A stretch of 64,000 nucleotides of DNA. Origin: Conchocele bisecta (lineage: Eukaryota > Mollusca > Bivalvia > Lucinida > Thyasiridae). How positions within the stretch are numbered: position 1 is the first letter of the stretch; every line of letters starts with the position of its first letter. Shown piece by piece: positions 58,101 to 64,000 of the stretch. The notes under the pieces were generated by a model that saw only the letters and a program-made list of their open reading frames with translations, was not told the DNA's origin and made no database searches. Made by a program: the position numbers and the translations under genes. The stretch is from assembly GCA_029237695.1 (NCBI GenBank), contig CM055265.1, positions 73,881,912 to 73,945,911 of the forward strand, given 5' to 3'.

Positions 58101-61100
58101 TAATAGTTAGTATAATTAGTATAGCGATTTCAAAGCACGTTAGGTGCGGAGCTACGCGATGGTGCGGGCCAAACAATAAGTCTGTTATAGTTCACATATT
58201 GAATTTTTAATAATGTAATTTCTTAAATATTCAATATGTGAACTATAATTATTACATAAAATCTGAGCACATGTTCAGAAAGTAAAAATTGTTTGTCTTG
58301 CCTTGGTTTGTGTGATCTGGTGCGAATCTAAGAATAGACCTGGCTGCTTGTCATAAAATGTGACTAAAATGGATTGGGGTGTGCGAGACGTGTAGACTGG
58401 ATGTGGGAATGGTCCCTAACACTAGATCAGAATCTTGAAAATTCAAGATTGAATTTGATATTTTTATGCATTTAGTGTTACCTTAGTCTATCCGTCCCGT
58501 CCGTCCGTACGTTCGTAACTTGGTATGTAGCTTCCTTATGATGAGTAGATATCCAAAGTTTATTTAGATTATGGATTCGACCCCCGGGTCATGGATTATC
58601 TCCCCCTTAGAATTTCCCAATTTTGCATTGTAACTCGTAAAACTTTTAAATCGTACTAGCTACAGACCTGAAACTTGGTATGTAGATTCCTTATGATAAG
58701 TATTTGCGCAACGTTTATTTTCATTTTTTTGATTCAACGACCCATGGATTATCTCCCCCTTTTCGACTTAGAATTTGGCAATTTTGTCTTGTAAAAGCTA
58801 CAGACCTGAAAATTGGTATGTAGCTTCCCTATGATGAGTATTTCGATTTTTTAATGGAAATTTGCCTCGTTTATGTTAAGCGATATGTGGGGCATACATG
58901 TTCTAGTTTTTAATTACTTTAAAACAATTCAATTTATCAGTTAACCAGTCAATCAATCAACTAGTCCTCAGATTTGCTCATTCTGCAGCATACAGTGTAA
59001 AAGCCTAGTCCCACTGCTCCGTTTCTCCGTCCGTTTCCTATCAGGTTGACATCCGGAAGGTACTAGCAGATACTGTCAGGAAACGAAATGATGCGGACCA
59101 AGTTTGGAATGGACTAGTAGGATACTTTAATTTGGCTCCGTTTCACGTGAAACGAAACGTCATCTGTAGGGAGATTTGAAAAGTAAGAAATGTCACCTGT
59201 CCGCACTCTACCAGTATCCCACCCGGTCTATCCTCATCTATCCACACCCTGTCCAATCGGAACGAAAGGGAACTAGGCGGATGCTGGGGGCATACTTTTT
59301 GGTCGGATGGGCAACGGATGGAACTTCAAATTTTGCTAGATACTGACTGTTTCGCCACATTTTGGTCGGATCGAGGTCGGATAGAGAAACGGAGCAGTGG
59401 GACTAGGCTATTACCTAATAAATAGAATCCCAAGTTAGTGTCTTGATATGAAGTTTATCAGGCTCGGCTCGGAAAGGGTAGGAATTCCTATGCGTTTTCT
59501 AGCCTTGCTTGATAAACTTGATATCAAAAGCCCCTAGCCAGGTATCCTCCATTTGACCCCTCAGACTGATTCCTTGTAATGTACTACAGGTCGGCCCCAC
59601 ACCGGGAGGACACACCAGATCAGGGTCCACCTACAGTTCCTCGGTAAGTTGGGGCGGGCGGGCGGGGGGGGGGGGGGTATCAGAAAGTGATGTTGGGGGA
59701 TGTTTAAAAATAGTGGTAAAGATAACTAATTCTTATACCACATGTATGTATATGTTGTTGTCAATATCTTATTTAAACTAAGTCTTCCATCTACACATTA
59801 TGGTAATGCTGGAATTCAATTGGACCTGATGAAAACTGCTCGAGTAGTCAGCAGAAAAGTAATGCAAAATATGAAACTTCAATTACAGCGGTTGAGTTTC
59901 CTTCTATACACAGAACAATAGATATATCCAAATGTGCATATCAATACTCAACAAAAACATATACAGAGTACAGTTTGTACACTTCATCACTGCCCATCAT
60001 GTTTTAGCCTTTGGCTCTAGGTATAGACATTTACTTGTTAGTTACCATTTCAGTTTAACGATGTTTTCTTGTAAACAATTATTGGATTTACATTTATTGA
60101 GCATAGGCTGCATATGCAGCCTATGCTCAATAAATGTAAATCCATCAATTGAAATTTCCAGACGATCCTAAATTTGCACTTACGAACATTTTAGTCGTAC
60201 AAAGTTTAGTGAAACGGGCCCCTGTTTCTTTCACCCCTAATTATCCTGTCATTGATAGTCCCATGCTCATTTCTGGACTATTCCATTAATCAGGTACGGG
60301 ACAGTTTTAAAATATCTGATAAATACTGACAAACACTGTAGATCCTGATGAGTCGACTTGTTACAAGCCGGCTCATCTGGATCTACAGTGTTTGTAAATG
60401 ATTGCTTTATGTCCTGTAACTAGGTTGGCCATAGGATTTTGAAATTAATAGCCAAAATGAGCTGATAATGATAAAACCATATTACTTTTCAAATCATTTC
60501 CGAATTTTTCGTAGCCAAAATGTCTATTTCTAACATATTAGATTTGGCTACTGTGGCTACCAGTAGCAGCAACCTAGTGAATGGTTGGAAGTGTTAAAGT
60601 GGGCTATGGTGGATGGAGCATGTGATGGGTGGGTTATGGTGGATGGAGCATGTGATAAGTGGGCTATGGTGGATGGAGCATGTGATGGGTAATTTAACGA
60701 TTGTGATTCATCCTTAACGAAATCCTGACCGGAGATCTGGTTTGGCCCTCATGTACGTCTTTGGCTTTCTTGTATGTGAGAGTTGAATCTGGTTATACCC
60801 CTTATATGAGTAATACGATTATTCGTAATCCTATTACTTTTACGGTAAGGGATCAAACGACTTTGGTGTGGTATGGGCACCAGGTCAGGGCACCAATGCA
60901 GCAGGTTGAATACGGGATCGAACCCGTTGGCCCGGCCTTAAATTACCTTAGCTGTTGATAGCCCGTTAAACACAAACGCACAAATAAATAAAGTGGGCTA
61001 TCCCTCCTCTGGGAGAACATTTGCCTGCCTATGTCATTTGTTGTTCCTGGTTGTCAATTCCAGAGATGTGCCATGCAGAGCTCCAGATAAGTTTTGTATC

Positions 61101-64000
61101 TAAAGAGTATTATACCCCCAGATTTCAAATTCAATGCATATTTTACTTTTACAATACATATTGTATTATTGATTGTCTTCCTTATTACATAGGGAACAAA
61201 TGATAACAAAAATAAAACAAAATTAAAAATTCACTTATTTGAGCTGCAGAAAGCAACACTGTTTGCTTTCTGCAGCTCAACTAAGTAAATTTTCAAATTG
61301 ATTACAGTATTTTCAATATGAAATGTGAAAATCAATGCGTATTTTCACATTGCCGTGAGTATTTTGTACTATCACTTTTGATAAGCAATGCATATTCTGC
61401 TAAAATGAGTGCGTGAAATACGCCAATGGAGCTCTGGCCATGGCCTAGGGGATATGACATTGGGCTTCAATACCGGAGGTTGTGAGTTCGATTCTCACCC
61501 TAGGCGTGAAAAATACATAGTATTTCCATCCCATCAGTCTGTCGGATGAGACTCTAAATTGGTCCTGTCTGTATATGACCTTAGCTGTTGCTGGAATGTT
61601 AAACCCATTCACTGTCACTTTTGTTGTCAATTCCAGGATACCCGATTATAAACGACCCTCTGTACAACAGTCCTGCCTTTGGGGAGAATCGGGGTAAAGG
61701 CGGCATTCACCACAAGTCTGTCGCTGAGGTAGGGATGGGTTGTAACCTAGGGGTTAGAACACCTGGGCCCGGTTGCTCAAAGCTTCTGTTAGCTTAACAG
61801 ACTGTTAAATCCTTAGCATTGCTAAGGATTTAACAGTCTGTTACGCTAACAGAGTTCTTCAGCAACCGGGTCCAGACTTCTAATCCAGAGGTTGCGGGTT
61901 CAAACCTCGCCTTATGCATCAAAATTACTTGAAACCGAGGTCCCTTTCCTAAATTCCCTTCGCTGTTGCTAGCCGTTAAACGCATTCACCGTCGCTGAAG
62001 TAATATGACAGTAAGGGATGGGGTGGTCTAGACCAATGGCCTGTTTCACTAAACTTTGTAAGACGAAGAAGTTCATATTATTAAAGTGCAAACTTTCATT
62101 TTAGAATAACATTTACATGGACAGCCCAGACAGCCCGTGTTCGAAAATCTTTATTGTATGTACTCACATGCAACGAGGTGTCCACATAGATGTAAAATGG
62201 TAACAATCACGTTAATGTGAAGAGCAAATTAAACCTTTCACCCCTAAGTAACTGGAATCAATATTGATACATTAATTTTGCAACCAATCTAATCGTCACA
62301 AAATAATTTTCAGACTAGTCCAGTTATGAAAAGGGGGTGTTTTTGTTCTCAATAATATGAAAATTACTTGCAAAAAGTGCAGACTCGTCACGAGCCGGCT
62401 CATCTGGATGTACACTTTTTTGCCAATACCACCATACAGGCCTGTGATATTGAAGGGTTAATAAAAATGTTTGTACAAACATTGTGAAACGGGCCCCAGT
62501 CTTACAAGTAGGGTCCCTGGAAATTCAGAAGTCATGAGTCACTTGCTTTATGGGGCATCCATAACGTTAAAATTGGCAGAATTTGTCGGTTTGATGTCAC
62601 GTTGCTTAGTTTCAACTTAATTGTTCATACTGACAAAATCTACAAATGCTTATGCCGATGATGTAGTTGTTTTAAGCGAAGTTACTCATGATTTTCCAAG
62701 TTTGGTAAGGGATGGGCCGTGGCATTGGACTTCAATTCTGGAGGTTTTAAGTTCAGTCCTCACCCTAGGTGTGAAAGATACTAACATAGTATTTCCATAC
62801 CACTGGTCTGTCGGATGAGACTTTAAGCTGTGGTCCCGTCTCTATATGACCTTAGCTGTTGCTGGGACGTTAAACCCATTTACTTCCACTTCCAAGTTTG
62901 GTAATTTATTTATGACTCGTCTCTTCTATAAACCTTCAATTGCTGACAAACTTGTTTTAGCATTGCATCACACACATGCTGTATACGTGTACCAATATTA
63001 ATAAATATATCCCATGGAGACCAAAGAACCAGCTCAGCCATTGCCAATGCTTACACAACTTTGAGTGCATTCACCATACTTGAAATTGCAGTTTGATTGA
63101 CCAAACGTTCTGATTTCGAGCAGAAGAATGGTGTATGTACTTATATAAAACACATTCTCTATCCAAATTCGTACTTAAAATCACAGTTTTATCAGCCGAG
63201 ACCAAGCTAAGCTCGGTCACGTTCCATCTTCTTGATTTTGAGTATGAGAACAGAGCACATACTCAAAACGTTTTGTCAGCACATGCATTTGACTGGTTGA
63301 ATGTTCTTGCTAATCTGGGGACCGTTTCACTGTTTCAGTAAAAATTGTACGACTAAAATGTTCGTAAGTGCAAAATTATGATAGTCTGTAAATTTCACAT
63401 TAACAATGTTTTCTTGTAAATAAATAAATGGCTATGCTCAATAAATGTAAATCATATGCAGCCTATGTTCATTAAATGTAAATCCATCAATTAAAATTGC
63501 GCTTATGAACATTTTAGTCGTACACAGTTCAGTGAAACGGGCACCTGGCACCTGTTTGTGTTCTGCAGATAGAAACGGAGCTGTGGAAGCTTCACAACTC
63601 CGGGTTATGGCAGGCTGGGGAGAACCCTGAATATCAGAGAAAGTTCATGACTCGCAGTAGTGCAACCACTGACGGTGATGCTGCAACAGCCTGTGGTACT
63701 GGAGATGGTGGGGATACTCTATTGGACACAATGACAGTAGATAATAATGCACTAGTCAGTGCTGCAACTAGTGATGCTCGATTAGACACAACCACAGTGG
63801 TTGATGCTCGATTGGACACAACCACAGTGGGTGATGCTCGATTGGACACAACCGCAGCTGATGAAACTCGATTAGACACAACCACAGCTGGTGATGCTCA
63901 ATTAGAAACAACCACAGTGGTTAATACTGGACAAGATATTTCCACAACCACAGTCTGTGATACAGATGGTGATATTACTACAACCGGGGATACTAGATTG
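37112..64000 (+). CDS. RPUSD2: RPUSD2-type RNA pseudouridine synthase gene, coding exons 1-10 (3' end beyond window)
   Basis: Ten exons: 37112-37162, 37399-37504, 38881-39002, 42087-42187, 44627-44793, 48111-48252, 57219-57355, 59590-59643, 61637-61728 and 63569 onward. They join in phase to 468 codons. The protein is an RluA-family synthase, which converts uridine to pseudouridine in RNA. Landmarks in order: KGRWMGRTILDVFATEF (S4-like start), VLVVNKPASIPCHPCGRY, the catalytic motif (here YRLDR instead of the usual HRLDR), VSYNGSTSVVRC, RPHTGRTHQIRVHLQFLG and INDPLYNS. The order and spacing match animal RPUSD2. Introns 3, 5 and 6 are enlarged by elements. Substrate is inference from the family. 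Confidence 0.92.
37399..37504 (+). CDS. RPUSD2: RPUSD2 coding exon 2
   Basis: RRRYVHQSRR to YYFDN plus one base. Acceptor TGTTCCAG, donor GTAAGC. The C-terminal YYFDNG leads into the conserved start of the synthase. Confidence 0.88.
37830..38155. mobile_element. P2b MITE with 6-bp duplication CATATC
   Basis: CAGAGCTCCAGATAAG to CTTATCTGGAGCTCTG flanked by CATATC (37824-37829 and 38156-38161). It appears to lie inside a P4 copy whose remaining arm follows to about 38262. Confidence 0.88.
38690..38825 (+). mobile_element. tRNA-derived SINE head
   Basis: GGTTCGACTCC B-box-like sequence at about 38799, preceded by a CCGC-CTTGTAA-GCGG anticodon-like arm. The acceptor stem does not pair and the D arm is irregular, so this is a tRNA-derived repeat rather than a tRNA gene. 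Confidence 0.5.
38881..39002 (+). CDS. RPUSD2: RPUSD2 coding exon 3
   Basis: MRKVYPYSYTFSAYVKGRW to FKSEEKQVH. Acceptor TTCTCAG, donor GTGAGT, phase 0. Matches the YxxKGRW..LxxVFxTEF block of RPUSD2. Confidence 0.92.
39285..41112. mobile_element. P2a MITE split by an H2 element
   Basis: P2a ends at 39285 (CAGGGCTCCAAATAAGG) and 41112 (CTGGAGCTCTG). Removing 39536-41016 restores ACCAATTT-GTTATTGCATTT, seen intact in other P2a copies. No 6-bp duplication; instead a 31-bp direct repeat flanks it. Confidence 0.8.
39536..41016 (-). mobile_element. H2 element, complete, nested in P2a
   Basis: Minus-strand copy of the 18956-22093 family: AAAAAGCTCGACTATTCG hairpin end at left, ACAAGAG start at right (CTCTTGT at 41010-41016). 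Holds only the first of the two internal arrays. Frames at 39767-40795 are repeat. Confidence 0.85.
41214..41700. mobile_element. CAGTGGAACATCT MITE interrupted by a P2a copy
   Basis: TACAGTGGAACATCTGC and GACACCCTG..CAGGGTGTCT, interrupted at 41256-41656. A short intact relative is at 48517-48590. Confidence 0.65.
41256..41656. mobile_element. P2a MITE with 6-bp duplication GTGTCT
   Basis: CAGAGCTCCAGATAAGC to CTTATCTGGAGCCGTG, flanked by GTGTCT (41250-41255 and 41657-41662). Confidence 0.88.
41826..42042. mobile_element. Palindromic MITE (ACAAGCCNTGTGATTTTG family)
   Basis: GAGACAAGCCGTGTGATTTT at left and AAAATCACATGGCTTGTCTC at right, with GATGTGCGATTTTTC / GAAATATCGCACATC inside. Partial copies at 6345-6395 and 48400-48485. 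It ends about 45 bases before RPUSD2 exon 4. Confidence 0.75.
42087..42187 (+). CDS. RPUSD2: RPUSD2 coding exon 4
   Basis: EKNIKNGLLTVNGNKV to LLENSVH plus two bases. Acceptor TGTCCCAG, donor GTAAGG. Corresponds to the S4-like strand pair. Confidence 0.9.
42254..43147 (-). mobile_element. H-type element, same family as 1-1143
   Basis: Minus strand: starts ACAAGAGGTGTCAGAAGACA (ACAAGAG plus hairpin), then five to six units of about 160-170 bp (CATTAGATAAAGGCATGTGT, CCCCAACGTTAAGTTTATGA). The 3' hairpin is lacking. Its host sequence is uninterrupted at about 62222-62310. Confidence 0.75.
43148..43426. repeat. Host repeat with a CTTGCAAAAAGTGCAGA hairpin
   Basis: Shares AAAGGGGGTGTTTTT and GAAAATTGCTTGCAAAAAGT with 62330-62420; arms at 43245 and 43290 are partly inverted. 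No gene. Confidence 0.5.
43427..43617 (+). mobile_element. tRNA-derived SINE (GTTAAACCC tail), copy 1
   Basis: GGGCCGTGGCCTAGCGGATA head, CTGGTCTGTCGGACGAGACT and the tail GACCTTAGCTGTTGCTGGGA..TTAAACCC. Flanks TTTCCTAGTCTTGC and TTTCCTAACCTTGC look like a 14-bp duplication with two changes. Confidence 0.8.
43618..44626. repeat. RPUSD2 intron 4 with palindromic MITE remnants
   Basis: 43677-43892 is a palindromic repeat (GGTTTGGCAGCA / TGCTGCCAAACC). 44030-44190 matches the repeat at 8090-8580. 44200-44626 holds nothing I recognise. Confidence 0.55.
44627..44793 (+). CDS. RPUSD2: RPUSD2 coding exon 5
   Basis: HENPVLATPIEVIADT, then DVLVVNKPASIPCHPCGRY and HKEYGYANLR. Donor GTAAGG, phase 1. 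Noticeably GC-rich against its AT-rich surroundings. A P3 MITE begins about 15 bases past the donor. Confidence 0.93.
44808..45052. mobile_element. P3 MITE, full copy
   Basis: GGGGCCCGTTTCGCTAAATT to GTTTTGTGAAACGGGCCCC, centre TGAGCATAGGCTGCATATGC and its reverse complement. Confidence 0.85.
45053..45540. other. RPUSD2 intron 5, unassigned
   Basis: A hairpin at about 45093-45143 (GGTTGGGAC..GTCCCAACC arms). Otherwise nothing recognised. Confidence 0.4.
45541..47755. repeat. 19-bp minisatellite in RPUSD2 intron 5
   Basis: More than 100 units of GTCTGTATAATCCCTGCGC (19 bp). Regular blocks (45541-45840, 46600-47080, 47560-47755) are separated by stretches with many indels. As 19 is prime to 3, all minus-strand frames stay open with a 19-residue cycle, giving frames up to 467 codons; these are not genes. 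Confidence 0.95.
47756..48110. repeat. Empty-site copy of the H2 host repeat and a palindromic repeat
   Basis: TTCGCCACATGATCAATAAA runs straight into AAACACTACCATGCAAAC, the sequence split by the H2 element at 12057-13679. Then a palindrome: GAGATGTTCGTCTCTGATTT and AAAGACGAACATCTC around TGCATATTTGCATATAATAT. Confidence 0.7.
48111..48252 (+). CDS. RPUSD2: RPUSD2 coding exon 6, catalytic motif
   Basis: ILYRLDRMTSGVLIM to RVVGEFP plus two bases. The aspartate of RLDR, the catalytic nucleophile of the family, is present at 48125-48127; the preceding histidine is replaced by tyrosine (TAC, 48116-48118). Acceptor TTTCAG, donor GTGAGT. Confidence 0.9.
48253..48645. repeat. RPUSD2 intron 6 start with two MITE pieces
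   Basis: 48400-48485 is half of the ACAAGCCNTGTGATTTTG MITE. 48517-48590 is a short CAGTGAAACATCT..AGATGCTCCACTG element with TA flanks and the internal palindrome GACACCCTGGGAGG..CCCAGGGTGTC. Confidence 0.65.
48646..49640. mobile_element. Non-autonomous mariner-like element, 1 kb
   Basis: CAGTCAAACCTGTC at left, CAGGTTCAACTG at right, TA on both sides (48644-48645 and 49641-49642). Subterminal GGCTGCTTAA / TTAACGGTGG motifs recur. No transposase frame. Confidence 0.75.
50977..55835 (-). pseudogene. Academ-like transposase with XPG/FEN-like nuclease, multiply frameshifted
   Basis: Coding pieces on the minus strand, read in order: 55835-55578 and 55576-55085 with two similar zinc fingers (CIIC..YHRVC and CFIC..YHRSC, C-x2-C..H-x3-C); 55024-54053; 54081-53797 (TFYIDGDND); 53797-52493 (VTADLAIYSKAREILW, LRLGGMHH, TESVHWFWAAGRTNYARF), probably the DDE-type catalytic region; 52545-51400 with an XPG/FEN pattern: YIIDAMALL, VVFDRYDK..EAERQRR, QEEADTRM, RTDDTDVLV; and 51437-50977 ending in a cysteine-rich tail (CKDGNCNSSKCQC, then in another frame CIDICRCQHEC). 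Neighbouring pieces need frame changes near 55590, 55090, 54970, 54065, 53800, 52600, 51430 and 51070. No canonical introns explain these, so the copy is decayed or carries sequencing indels. Confidence 0.8.
55836..56930. other. Academ-like element, non-coding left flank of the transposase
   Basis: AT-rich, with three repeats of AAAATCACNGCGGTGTT / CACGGCGGTG around 55985-56130. Likely the element's promoter side. Confidence 0.5.
57219..57355 (+). CDS. RPUSD2: RPUSD2 coding exon 7
   Basis: EEVRCDQPISVL to VSYNGSTSVVR plus one base. Acceptor TTTGCCAG lies about 10 bases after the edge of an H4 repeat. Donor GTGAGT. Confidence 0.92.
57399..57715. mobile_element. P2b MITE, right-truncated
   Basis: CAGAGCTCCGGATATG, ATCTAAAGAGTATTATA and the central GCAAACACTGTTTGCTTTTTGC palindrome region; stops near AATACACCAATA. 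Confidence 0.72.
57716..58460. other. RPUSD2 intron 7, mostly unassigned
   Basis: One strong hairpin at 58184-58250 (TATAGTTCACATATTGAAT / ATTCAATATGTGAACTATA). Nothing else recognised. Confidence 0.45.
58461..58908 (-). mobile_element. Chimeric H element: H1 ends, H4 body
   Basis: Minus strand: ACTAGAACATG, then GCCCCACATATCGCTT (H1 5' end); body units GGGGGAGATAATCCATGAC and CAAAATTGCC (H4); then ACGGACGGACGGGACGGA and TAACACTAAATG-CATAAAAA (H1 3' end). The hairpin bases between AAATG and CATAAAAA are missing. Confidence 0.78.
59002..59409. mobile_element. Foldback MITE, AGCCTAGTCCCACTGCTCC ends
   Basis: Terminal inverted repeats of about 26-30 bases (AGCCTAGTCCCACTGCTCCG / CGGAGCAGTGGGACTAGGCT), 408 bases in total. 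Confidence 0.82.
59433..59547. mobile_element. P4 MITE, short copy
   Basis: TTAGTGTCTTGATATGAAGT / ACTTGATATCAAAAGCCCCT ends around GGTAGGAATTCCTA. Confidence 0.75.
59590..59643 (+). CDS. RPUSD2: RPUSD2 coding exon 8
   Basis: RPHTGRTHQIRVHLQFL, the RTHQIR(V/A)H signature of RluA synthases. Phase 1 on both sides; donor GTAAGT. A poly-G run follows shortly after. Confidence 0.93.
59644..60036. other. RPUSD2 intron 8 start
   Basis: GGGCGGGCGGGCGG and a long G run at 59652-59678. No other feature seen. Confidence 0.5.
60037..60222. mobile_element. P3 MITE, left end lost
   Basis: TTTCAGTTTAACGATGTTTT, the TGAGCATAGGCTGCATATGC palindrome and the end AGTGAAACGGGCCCC. Confidence 0.75.
60597..60990 (+). 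mobile_element. SINE-like repeat with GTTAAACACAAA tail
   Basis: Three 30-bp repeats of GTGGGCTATGGTGGATGGAG.. then the body shared with 24.4-24.6 kb and 25.2 kb. The end is GGGATCGAACCCGTTGGCCC (B-box-like) and CTGTTGATAGCCCGTTAAAC with an A-rich tail. Confidence 0.65.
61076..61436. mobile_element. P2b MITE with 6-bp duplication GCCATG
   Basis: CAGAGCTCCAGATAAG to CCAATGGAGCTCTG, flanked by GCCATG (61070-61075 and 61437-61442). It abuts a SINE head. Confidence 0.87.
61437..61617 (+). mobile_element. tRNA-derived SINE, copy 2
   Basis: GCCATGGCCTAGGGGATATG, GTTCGATTCTCACCCTAGGC (B box) and GACCTTAGCTGTTGCTGGAA..TTAAACCC. It ends about 20 bases before RPUSD2 exon 9. Confidence 0.82.
61637..61728 (+). 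CDS. RPUSD2: RPUSD2 coding exon 9
   Basis: YPIINDPLYNSPAFGENRG to HHKSVAE. Acceptor ATTCCAG, donor GTAGGG, phase 0. Confidence 0.9.
61738..61998 (+). mobile_element. Second tRNA-derived SINE, split by a P5 MITE
   Basis: TAACCTAGGGGTTAGAACAC head (A-box side), then GCGGGTTCAAACCTCGCC (B box) and the tail CGCTGTTGCTAGCCGTTAAA. The P5 MITE at 61766-61874 sits between the two promoter boxes. Confidence 0.75.
61766..61874. mobile_element. P5 MITE
   Basis: GGCCCGGTTGCTCAAAG / TTCAGCAACCGGGTCC ends, the TTAACAGACTGTTAAATCC arms and centre AGCATTGCT; second copy at 25397-25503. Confidence 0.85.
62038..62497. mobile_element. P3 MITE interrupted by other repeat sequence
   Basis: GGCCTGTTTCACTAAACTTT at left and CATTGTGAAACGGGCCCC at right. 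The middle includes the sequence that hosts the H element at 42254-43147 and a GCAGACTCGTCACGAGCC hairpin. Confidence 0.6.
62709..62889 (+). mobile_element. tRNA-derived SINE, copy 3, with perfect 15-bp duplication
   Basis: TTCCAAGTTTGGTAA flanks both sides (62694-62708 and 62890-62904). The body matches the copies at 43427 and 61437, ending TTAAACCCATTTACTTCCAC. Confidence 0.92.
62905..63315. other. RPUSD2 intron 9, unassigned
   Basis: A loose hairpin at 63225-63270 (TTTTGAGTATGAGAAC..CATACTCAAAA). No gene. Confidence 0.4.
63316..63545. mobile_element. P3 MITE, diverged copy
   Basis: GGACCGTTTCACTG and GTACGACTAAAATGTTCGTA at left; GAACATTTTAGTCGTACA and AGTGAAACGGGC at right. It ends about 23 bases before exon 10. 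Confidence 0.75.
63569..64000 (+). CDS. RPUSD2: RPUSD2 coding exon 10, open to window end
   Basis: IETELWKLHNSGLWQAG is still family-like; from about 63650 the sequence becomes a degenerate repeat of about 11-12 residues (DARLDTTTV) rich in Asp and Thr, without stop to position 64000. The acceptor is TTCTGCAG. Confidence 0.85.
   Translation, partial: METELWKLHNSGLWQAGENPEYQRKFMTRSSATTDGDAATACGTGDGGDTLLDTMTVDNNALVSAATSDARLDTTTVVDARLDTTTVGDARLDTTAADETRLDTTTAGDAQLETTTVVNTGQDISTTTVCDTDGDITTTGDTRL

Overview
The window is eukaryotic nuclear DNA: short exons with clean GT-AG introns, nested transposable elements, minisatellites and SINEs. The kinase sequence, the tandem-repeat-carrying elements and the SINE tails suggest a mollusc, most likely a bivalve. 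The host group is inference; no search was run.

Two host genes sit head to head. On the minus strand, the first seven coding exons of CDK8 (Mediator kinase) run from 35190 down to 1344; the rest lies left of the window. On the plus strand, ten coding exons of an RPUSD2-type pseudouridine synthase run from 37112 to the right edge. All intron phases join without a frame break. The roughly 1.9 kb between the two start codons is the likely divergent promoter region. Coding DNA is only about 2.2 kb of 64 kb.

The rest is repeat. (i) Minisatellites: an approximately 51/45-bp array built from CDK8 exon 7 and its 3' splice site (1488-3150), a 42-bp array (9230-11150), a 23-bp array touching the exon 3 acceptor (25640-26762) and a 19-bp array in RPUSD2 intron 5 (45541-47755). 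(ii) Several families of non-autonomous elements with central tandem repeats. They start ACAAGAG or ACTAGA followed by a small hairpin. Most intact 3' ends have a GAC-rich stretch, a hairpin and an A run. I call them H elements; they resemble the Helentron-associated elements of bivalves. Uninterrupted target sequences inside this same window show that they insert into A runs without target duplication. (iii) Palindromic MITEs of several families, including one with a 6-bp target duplication. (iv) A decayed Tc1 element (13965-15525). (v) A 7.15-kb transposon at 49929-57077 whose broken transposase carries two zinc fingers, a DDE-like region, an XPG/FEN-like nuclease and a cysteine-rich tail, matching the Academ superfamily as I know it. 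(vi) tRNA-derived SINEs. (vii) A 1.8-kb TRIM-like element with 471-bp direct repeats (29135-30962).

The most unusual signals are the minisatellite made by amplifying a kinase exon's own splice acceptor (the nearest spare acceptor would add 18 codons in frame), the convergent end architecture of the H elements with their in-window empty sites, and an element at 58461-58908 combining the ends of one H family with the body of another.
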